Of a DNA stretch of 64,000 nucleotides, positions 58,096-64,000 are shown piece by piece. Position 1 is the stretch's first letter; each line of letters starts with the position of its first letter. This DNA is from Bacteroidales bacterium (lineage in GTDB: Bacteria; Bacteroidota; Bacteroidia; Bacteroidales; F082): assembly GCA_024400395.1 (NCBI GenBank), contig JAKSMW010000008.1:1-64000 (forward strand), given 5' to 3'. Below the pieces are notes generated by a model. It was not told where the DNA came from. It made no database searches and saw only the letters and a list, made by a program, of their open reading frames with translations. Both the position numbers and the translations under genes were made by a program.

Positions 58096-59658
58096 TTATT
58101 CTTCTCCTGCTTCAGTCGCCGCAGCCTTTTCATCCTCAATATTCACTTCCGGCACTTCCAGCTTCTTCATAAAGCCCTGCAACAATTCTGTTGCGTTTCC
58201 CCTGAAGAGGTCGTTGAAAGAGAACTGATTCTCAACATCTTGCCCGTTTTCATTTTTCGTCTTTTGCACGAAGAATGGATTTGTTGAACCATACAAATCC
58301 TTGCCCACTTCGCTCCAGAGGTAGTACATCACCTTGTTGATGAACGTCTTATAGTCAACGCTCTTCTTGATGAAGTACTCGCCCATCTGCTTGTCTTCGG
58401 AATCGGTGACGGACAGGATCTTTGTGTTGACTTTTTGTAAGAAATCAACCCATTTATATTTCTTATCTCCAATTTCAATTTCGAACGTATGGAAATTATC
58501 TTTTTCGTCTTTCGCTTCGGCGGCGGAATAGCGGATAGGCACAAACTCCCAATCCCATCTTCTCTTGAAGGCCGAATCCATCGGGAAGAGGCTTTGGTCG
58601 GAGGTGTTCATTGTGGCGAGGAGGTTGAGGTTGGGAGGCAGGCAGAGTTTGCCGTTCTTGATGCCTTCACTATCCGCGCCAAGTTCTTTGACCAGGTAAT
58701 TCTTCAAATCCTCGTCAATGTCTATGGGATATTCCGAATAACCGTTCTCGTTTCTGTCAAGCAGTTGGAACAAGTCTCCGAAAATCTGGGCGCAGTTGCC
58801 GCGGTTGATTTCCTCAATGACGAGGTAAACGGGTTTTAGTGTTTCTTGTTCCGTCTCAGTTCCATCTTCTTTTTTCACTTTGACCTTTACCTTTTCATCT
58901 TTTGCAATAATTTCCCACGCCTTGACGTAGGCTTTGGTGAAGACTTGAGGGATGAAGGAGTATGTGATATCTGCGTTATTTTGTTGATAATTTCTTCCCA
59001 AATCAATTCCATCATTAAGTTCTGGTGATTGGGTGTCCTTTCCACAATCTTTCAAAAATTGGGTTTTATTAATGGTATCAAACGATTCCCAATATTGGAA
59101 ACCAATCTTGCACAATTTATGAGGTTCAGAAATTGTACCAAAAACATTTAAAAGTTGAGCATGATCCAACAAGGGCATTTTCTCTTTCGTCGGCTTATAG
59201 CAACCCACAAAGCTTGCGTAATCGTAATCGGGATGGAAGGTGGTGCGGAAGATGTTTTCCTCGGGCACACCTGCCAATTTTTCGCTCTTCACTTTGTAGC
59301 TTTTCCCTGTGCCGGGCGCGCCGTAGAAGATGGTTTGGAGAGGGAGATTAAGTAATTTTGTAATTTTTCCACCGTCATTTTGAATAGGAGGAAATATGTA
59401 TTTCCCTGCTTTAAGATTTATCCATGCATTTATTCCGCCACTGAAATAAGCCTCACTACCAGAATTAAAACCTGCATCAAGTAATAATTGTCCATAATTA
59501 CCTTTATAGTATTTTGTAATAGCTTCACCATGAGTAAAACCAAAAAACATACAAAAATCATTTTTTGAAATGATTCTATTAGTAAAATCTTGAAATCCTT
59601 TTTTTGCCAATTCAACAAGTTCTTCTTTTGAGTTGGCTGTCTCTCTAAATGGAACCAT
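58096..59658 (-). CDS. McrB-like restriction NTPase
   Basis: A 520-residue AAA+ protein. An N-terminal region of about 90 residues is of unknown fold (possible specificity part). Walker A TIFYGAPGTGKSYKVK (residues 113-120), Walker B VYLVIEEINRGNCAQIFGDL (about 277-296) and the McrB signature LLATMNTSDQSLFPMDSAFK (MNTxD, about 347-366) with arginine FKRRW. These use GTP or ATP to translocate and activate the McrC/LlaJI nuclease. ATG 59658 (MVPFRETANS) is preferred to a TTG at 59688. It overlaps the methyltransferase upstream by 14 bases, so the genes are co-expressed. Confidence 0.88.
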   Translation of the reverse strand: MVPFRETANSKEELVELAKKGFQDFTNRIISKNDFCMFFGFTHGEAITKYYKGNYGQLLLDAGFNSGSEAYFSGGINAWINLKAGKYIFPPIQNDGGKITKLLNLPLQTIFYGAPGTGKSYKVKSEKLAGVPEENIFRTTFHPDYDYASFVGCYKPTKEKMPLLDHAQLLNVFGTISEPHKLCKIGFQYWESFDTINKTQFLKDCGKDTQSPELNDGIDLGRNYQQNNADITYSFIPQVFTKAYVKAWEIIAKDEKVKVKVKKEDGTETEQETLKPVYLVIEEINRGNCAQIFGDLFQLLDRNENGYSEYPIDIDEDLKNYLVKELGADSEGIKNGKLCLPPNLNLLATMNTSDQSLFPMDSAFKRRWDWEFVPIRYSAAEAKDEKDNFHTFEIEIGDKKYKWVDFLQKVNTKILSVTDSEDKQMGEYFIKKSVDYKTFINKVMYYLWSEVGKDLYGSTNPFFVQKTKNENGQDVENQFSFNDLFRGNATELLQGFMKKLEVPEVNIEDEKAAATEAGEE

Positions 59659-60838
59659 AATTATTGGAATTAAATAGATGTTTCGCAAATATTTTTACAC
59701 ATTCAACATTTACTGCATTACCAAACTGCTTGTATGCCTGTTGCTGTTTGATGTCTGGTTGAAAGTCCTCTGGAAAACTCTGAAGTCTCGCACATTCTCT
59801 AGGTGTCAAGAAACGTTTCTTTGAACCAATAATTGAAGTCTGTACTATTGCAACGAGAGCGGGAAAGTAAGTATTAACCTTCACTCGAATACCGGAGGGC
59901 CGCAATTGGAATATTTGTTTCCAAATATCTGGATGTTTCGTCTGGCCAGCTTGCCATTCTAATTTCGCCTTGGCACCAAAGAAAAGAGGATTCTGGCGCG
60001 CTCTCTTAAGCCATTCATCAATAAACTCACGATTATTCACATAGAGTTCATTATTCTTGAGAATAAAATTCTGTTTCCAAGCAGGATATTGCACCAAGTT
60101 CTCATTAGGGTCAAGATCACACAATCTATCAGACCACACGGGAAAACCTGGCAATCTTTTAACTTTGATCTTCTTAATAAATTCATTCCACAAATCAATA
60201 AGATTTTCCATTTCCGATGAGATGCAATATTCTTTTATATTTGGAATGTCTTTATCATCCAACAAGACATCTTCAATAGAGCATTGTGGTAATTTCTTTT
60301 TATCAAAAACAAATGGTTTAACACTTCCGACATCCTGACGCACACACATAATATAGACTCGCTCACGATGTTGCGGTATGCCAACATAATGAGGGCTAAA
60401 AATAACTGGTTCCGGCAACAAATTATACCCAAGTTCGTCCAATTTGTTATGAATCACACGCCAAGTATTGCCATGATCGTGACTTGCTAAATTGCGGACA
60501 TTTTCAAGCAAAGCATACTTTGGTCTATGATATGCCATTATGCGACATACATCAAAAAACAACGTACCCTTAGTTTCATCTTCAAAACCAAGGCGTTTAC
60601 CTGCTTTCGAAAATGCCTGGCATGGGAATCCTGCACAAAGAACATCATGTGCAGGAATGTCTGCTGCATCAATTTTTGTAATATCACCTGCTGGAGCAAT
60701 ACCATAATTTGCTTCATAAGTCTTACGACAATCTTCATCTATATCGCTAGCAAATACACATTTTCCACCAAGTGATGTCATGGCCTGATGGAATCCGCCG
60801 ATGCCACAAAATAAATCTATAAATTTAAATGAGTTCAT
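59645..60838 (-). CDS. DNA C5-cytosine methyltransferase B
   Basis: A 397-residue enzyme. Motif I FIDLFCGIGGFHQAM, motif IV GFPCQAFSKAG with catalytic Cys73, motif VI LLENVRNL, motif VIII PQHRERVYIMC, motifs IX/X RECARLQSFPEDF and YKQFGNAVNVECV. The target-recognition region lies between about 180 and 320. Its ATG shares one base with the stop of the preceding gene (TAATG), so they are translationally coupled. It lacks the extra C-terminal domain of methyltransferase A. Confidence 0.95.
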   Translation of the reverse strand: MNSFKFIDLFCGIGGFHQAMTSLGGKCVFASDIDEDCRKTYEANYGIAPAGDITKIDAADIPAHDVLCAGFPCQAFSKAGKRLGFEDETKGTLFFDVCRIMAYHRPKYALLENVRNLASHDHGNTWRVIHNKLDELGYNLLPEPVIFSPHYVGIPQHRERVYIMCVRQDVGSVKPFVFDKKKLPQCSIEDVLLDDKDIPNIKEYCISSEMENLIDLWNEFIKKIKVKRLPGFPVWSDRLCDLDPNENLVQYPAWKQNFILKNNELYVNNREFIDEWLKRARQNPLFFGAKAKLEWQAGQTKHPDIWKQIFQLRPSGIRVKVNTYFPALVAIVQTSIIGSKKRFLTPRECARLQSFPEDFQPDIKQQQAYKQFGNAVNVECVKIFAKHLFNSNNYGSI

Positions 60839-62082
60839 TATTGATTATAGGTATAACGGAAAACAACAAAGTTGTCATTCTCCAGCACTTTCTTGTTAAT
60901 ATTAAATTTTGGCTTTCTCGCATTTCCATCTGGCTGATGACCCTGATTGAAGTCAGTTAATGCCTCGCGGAAATTAACGCGATTAAGTTCTATGATTGAC
61001 ATCTTCATGAACTTAACCGAATTCTTCATTCGCTCATGATAAGACATTTCATCCTTATCATAAGAAGAATCAACGCTCTTTATATAGCGATTTCTTGCCT
61101 TTGTCGCCTCATAGTTTGTCGCCTCACAATCCTTTATCGTCTCGTGTTCATAGATAACATACCAAAACTTATCGAACTGATAAATACACTCAACAAGGTT
61201 CTCTTGATCATTACCCGGAGTCTCTTTTTTCTTAATATCGCTTGCCTTCAAGTCGCCATAGAAATCTTCTTCATCAAAGCGAATGTCAAAATCTAGATCG
61301 CCCTCACGCTTCAGAGAACTACCAACGTAGCGCATCTGATTTGTGACATTATTATCAATGGTAAACTTGTTGAATTTGTATTCTAAGAACCAGCCTGCCC
61401 ATTCTGCTTGTCTCCATTGAGGCCATTCATTCTCATGCATTTCCTTAATAACTTCAAATGCTTTGAGCCATTGTCCAAAGGTGAATCCACAATTGAATTT
61501 TCGGAACAAATCGAATAGAGAGTTCGTCGCAGTCACATTACCTGTAATGTAATCACGAAACTTATCTTTACGAATTGCAGAAATATTATTACCAAAATAA
61601 TCTTCTTTGGTAAAAACACCATAAGTCATAGCCTGAAACAGGTCATTTGTATAGACGTGTGCGGATGAGTTGTGACCTTTCTTTGTAAGATAAGTGTCTT
61701 TCTTGAAATCCACAAATATAACATTATCACCATGATGTTCGTCACCATAATGATAGACACCTATGTAACGAACATCAATATTTGAGTTCTGCATATTTGT
61801 GGCATTTGTATATTCATTAAACCAAAGAGGCAACTGAACTCTTTTCTTAAATATCGGGTGAGGGTTGCCCAAGTATGTACAAGTACGAACAAGAAGATGA
61901 TAGATCTTCCCGTCATCAATATATTCCAGAATCCACTTACGATACGGAACTTTAAGAATCCTACACTTTTCTTTTCCTAAAGCATCTATAAGACATGTTT
62001 GGAGTTGCTTATCAGATAGTGGTTGATCTTGAGCCACAACAAGACTTTTATCAAGAGTTATTTGTTCGCTATCAACATTCAT
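60838..62082 (-). CDS. Candidate type II restriction endonuclease
   Basis: A 414-residue protein lying between two cytosine methyltransferases, the expected place for a cognate endonuclease. No close family was recognised. A PD-(D/E)XK-like core can be read: EWAGWFLEYKFNKF (Glu candidate), GDLDFDIRFDEEDFYGDLKA (Asp residues at about 262-266, then D277-x-K279). The N-terminal half is rich in aromatics (YIGVYHYGDEHHGDNVIFVD). Start ATG 62082 (MNVDSEQITL) is 13 bases after the methyltransferase A stop; an upstream ATG at 62109 would overlap it. AT-rich, as is methyltransferase A. Confidence 0.6.
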   Translation of the reverse strand: MNVDSEQITLDKSLVVAQDQPLSDKQLQTCLIDALGKEKCRILKVPYRKWILEYIDDGKIYHLLVRTCTYLGNPHPIFKKRVQLPLWFNEYTNATNMQNSNIDVRYIGVYHYGDEHHGDNVIFVDFKKDTYLTKKGHNSSAHVYTNDLFQAMTYGVFTKEDYFGNNISAIRKDKFRDYITGNVTATNSLFDLFRKFNCGFTFGQWLKAFEVIKEMHENEWPQWRQAEWAGWFLEYKFNKFTIDNNVTNQMRYVGSSLKREGDLDFDIRFDEEDFYGDLKASDIKKKETPGNDQENLVECIYQFDKFWYVIYEHETIKDCEATNYEATKARNRYIKSVDSSYDKDEMSYHERMKNSVKFMKMSIIELNRVNFREALTDFNQGHQPDGNARKPKFNINKKVLENDNFVVFRYTYNQ

Positions 62083-62095
62083 ATTTTTATATTTA

Positions 62096-63511
62096 TTATA
62101 AATTTTCAATTGTTGTAAAATAAGGAGAATAGCATCTCTGATTGTAATTCAAATGAACATCATTATTGTCAAAACTTTTTACGTTTTTAGGTTTTGTGCT
62201 CTTTAATCTGAAACAGAGATAAATATCTCCGGATACCTCAAACCCTAATGTTTTCAAAAAAGAAGCATCTGCTATTATCGGCTCTTCTTCCTCTAAATCA
62301 TATATTCCAGCATTTTCTTTGTGATGGAGTAACAAGTATTTAGGTATTATAGAACAATCTTCTTTGAATATGGATCCCCTTCTACCATCTGAACGGACAT
62401 AATACAACTTATTCTGTAGTATGAGTTGTTTATGCCAATCACCTTTATAGTAACCAACAAGGATTGTACTATCCGATGTCTTCGCTTGTTGAACTTGAAC
62501 AGAAAGAGCAACTTCAATACGATTAAGAGCATTCAGTATGGATTTCGCTATCTCATTTCCAAGACGTGGCGGAACGGCATTTCCTATCATCTTGTATGCA
62601 TCCTTTATGTCGTTGTATTCAAAGATGAAGTTGTCAGGAAACGTCTGTATTCTAGCACATTCGCGGACACTAAATCTTCTATATTCGCTCATTTTGTCTT
62701 TTTGAAAGTTCCAGTTCTCATGACCGAAATACATCATTTTGGGAGAAGATGGATGTAAGGGGGCAAAATCTGCCGTTGCATTTATTGTAAAAGAGGGTTG
62801 CTGCCAGCCCCTACGTCTATTGCCTCGATAATAAAAAGAACCAAATTTAGATGTCAAAACATCGTGGTTAGGACGGTTATGCTTCACGACATTGTCTTCT
62901 TTTCGACCAGAGTAAAAATTAGGTTCTTCCGTAATATCGCCAATCGCTCTTTTAAGAGTGACAGGTTCATCACAAGTAGGGTTAGGGAATGTAAACGTTA
63001 TATTCAATTCCTTCCTAAAACCAACAAAGAATACCCTTTCACGATTTTGAGGAATGCGGAAATTCACAGCATCAAGCAATGACCATTGAACATCATAACC
63101 TGCGCTGTCAAGCCTATTTACGAAATCCTCAAACACTTCCTTGAACTTATCATCCAATATACCTTTCACATTTTCTATTACAAAGAACTTTGGTTTCTTG
63201 ACATTAATGAGTTCAATATATTTAATAAACAATCGCCCTCGTTCGTCCTCAAGTCCCTTTTGCTTGCCTCCCACACTCCATGACTGGCAAGGTGGTCCAC
63301 CAATAAAACCGTCACAATCTGGAATCGAATCAGGGTCAATCTTGCAGACATCACCAAGAGCAAACTTAGTGTTGGGATGATTACGAATGTATGTTGCACG
63401 ACAATATTGCTCGAACTCATTAGCCCAAACCACATTGAATCCAACCTGCTCAAAGCCAAGGTCAAGACCGCCGCATCCTGCAAAAAATGAAGCAACAGTA
63501 TATTTCATCAT
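62096..63511 (-). CDS. DNA C5-cytosine methyltransferase A with extra C-terminal domain
   Basis: A 471-residue enzyme, longer than the usual 330-400. Motif I VASFFAGCGGLDLGFEQVGF, motif IV GGPPCQSWSVGGKQKG (Cys75), motif VI VIENVKG, motif VIII PQNRERVFFVGF, motifs IX/X RECARIQTFPDNF and YKMIGNAVPPRLGNE end near residue 320. Residues 346-437 (DSTILVGYYKGDWHKQL, YYVRSDGRRGSIFKEDCSII, IYDLEEEEP, YLCFRLKS) form an additional domain related to the C-terminus of the LlaJI/McrC-like nuclease of the same island. It is first of the intact R-M genes. Confidence 0.94.
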   Translation of the reverse strand: MMKYTVASFFAGCGGLDLGFEQVGFNVVWANEFEQYCRATYIRNHPNTKFALGDVCKIDPDSIPDCDGFIGGPPCQSWSVGGKQKGLEDERGRLFIKYIELINVKKPKFFVIENVKGILDDKFKEVFEDFVNRLDSAGYDVQWSLLDAVNFRIPQNRERVFFVGFRKELNITFTFPNPTCDEPVTLKRAIGDITEEPNFYSGRKEDNVVKHNRPNHDVLTSKFGSFYYRGNRRRGWQQPSFTINATADFAPLHPSSPKMMYFGHENWNFQKDKMSEYRRFSVRECARIQTFPDNFIFEYNDIKDAYKMIGNAVPPRLGNEIAKSILNALNRIEVALSVQVQQAKTSDSTILVGYYKGDWHKQLILQNKLYYVRSDGRRGSIFKEDCSIIPKYLLLHHKENAGIYDLEEEEPIIADASFLKTLGFEVSGDIYLCFRLKSTKPKNVKSFDNNDVHLNYNQRCYSPYFTTIENL

Positions 63512-63541
63512 CCTCTTTATTACTTTTCAAACACTCTTTCC

Positions 63542-63680
63542 CTATGCCACTCTAAAAACTGCTTGTTCGGCAAGTGTTTTTAGGGGAGGAAATTTTTTTT
63601 CAATTATTGTTCTTGCACCATCATCTTTCTTTACCGCACCCCGCGAACAAATCGATGAATGTATATTTTTTCTTTTTCAT
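63542..63680 (-). pseudogene. Collapsed third C5-cytosine methyltransferase
   Basis: ATG at 63678-63680, 3 bases after the DUF1016 stop, reads MKKKKYTFIDLFAGCG, the N-terminal motif I of a C5-methyltransferase, then KER and TGA at 63621. In an overlapping frame the following bases read RGAVKKDDGARTIIEKKFPP and LKTLAEQAVFRVA before TAG at 63542. RGAVK-DD---II--KF resembles RRGAVKENDEQVVTARF in the C-terminal domain of the nuclease at 55114. So the start and the end of a methyltransferase with that domain appear joined near a GGGGTGCGG microhomology, with about 400 codons lost. Confidence 0.6.
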
Positions 63681-63683
63681 AAC

Positions 63684-64000
63684 TTATCCTTCCTTTATGT
63701 TTTCTTTTTCCATCCTATCGGCAAGTTTATCTTCAATTTCCTCGATGGTAGGTATCATACCTTCCACTTGGGTTGGATAGAGTTTTTCCAACTCAAACTC
63801 CGAAATGCCAATCGGTTGATTGCTCGATTCAAGTGCATATTGCGCCAAGAGATTGTCTTTGTTTTTGCAAATAAGCAGTCCGATAGTTGGATTATGGCAT
63901 TCCTGCTTTAAAATATGGTTGCAAGCCACAACGTACGTTCCCAATTGTCCAACATCTGGTGCGTCAAATTCGCCAATCTTAACTTCTATCACCACATAGC
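63684..64000 (-). CDS. DUF1016 (YhcG-type) PD-(D/E)XK nuclease, C-terminal part
   Basis: The frame is open to the right edge of the window and ends at 63684. It reads YVVIEVKIGEFDAPDVGQLG, where E-V-K completes a PD-(D/E)XK core, then HNPTIGLLICKNKDNLLAQY, the conserved C-terminal block of DUF1016. About 105 residues of a protein normally of about 340 are visible. Such genes often sit next to R-M systems. A remnant of the N-terminal domain of the same family lies at 57490. Confidence 0.85.
   Translation of the reverse strand, partial: YVVIEVKIGEFDAPDVGQLGTYVVACNHILKQECHNPTIGLLICKNKDNLLAQYALESSNQPIGISEFELEKLYPTQVEGMIPTIEEIEDKLADRMEKENIKEG

Overview
The window is a chromosomal segment of a Bacteroidota bacterium, most likely of the order Bacteroidales. 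Four things point there. Promoters have the phylum-specific -7 box TAnnTTTG (for example TACCTTTG, TATCTTTG, TAACTTTG) in front of many genes. Two proteins end in type IX secretion (T9SS) sorting domains. There are FISUMP-type and fimbrillin-like lipoproteins and a HU-CCDC81/SPOR protein. The dcw cluster has the Bacteroidota gene order. MurE carries DNPR, the signature of meso-diaminopimelate peptidoglycan.

Layout. 1-2.8 kb is accessory: the tail of a probable threonine dehydrogenase, a foldback element flanked by 9-bp direct repeats, three small exported-protein genes that share a duplicated leader, a truncated HigA-type antitoxin behind an intact palindromic operator, and an intact HigB-HigA pair. 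2.8-6.2 kb holds a DUF2147 protein, PurN and a large exported protein. 6.2-20.9 kb is the dcw division and cell-wall operon read leftwards: mraZ-rsmH-ftsL-like-ftsI-murE-mraY-[murD remnant]-ftsW-murG-murC-ftsQ-ftsA-ftsZ, with a probable MraZ operator upstream and engB divergent. MurD is reduced to an altered C-terminal domain.

21.7-28.3 kb is accessory: an AAA-ATPase-like/PD-(D/E)XK protein, two fimbrillin-like lipoproteins (one broken by a stop codon), a 45-codon peptide gene and a lipoprotein. 28.4-46.1 kb is mostly housekeeping: def, ruvX, tRNA-His, dapD, an ABC permease, tRNA-Leu, a trigger factor without its PPIase domain, clpP, clpX, a sugar transferase, an oxidoreductase, pcm, trmB, a HU/SPOR protein, kdsB, a deoxynucleoside kinase, an LptF/G permease, tgt and a glycosyltransferase. 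46.2-55 kb holds a second copy of the AAA/PD-(D/E)XK protein, a FISUMP protein, a T9SS-exported C10 protease, urocanate hydratase and a T9SS cargo protein.

55.1-64 kb is a restriction-modification (R-M) island read leftwards: two C5-cytosine methyltransferases, a candidate type II endonuclease between them, a McrB-like NTPase and a LlaJI/McrC-like nuclease. Remnants of a third methyltransferase, a Bro-N protein and a DUF1016-type nuclease lie among them. Each remnant keeps its beginning and an apparent end but has lost its middle. A C-terminal domain of about 95 residues that I do not recognise is shared by the LlaJI/McrC-like nuclease and one methyltransferase, and probably by the decayed methyltransferase. 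This is the best candidate in the window for something undescribed.

Spacers across the window carry families of short low-complexity repeats (GTTTCAAA, CTGAAACCC, AAAGTTTATA, GTTAAAA/GAGAGA, CACGAAT) and a palindromic element. One repeat family has expanded in frame inside the ABC permease gene.
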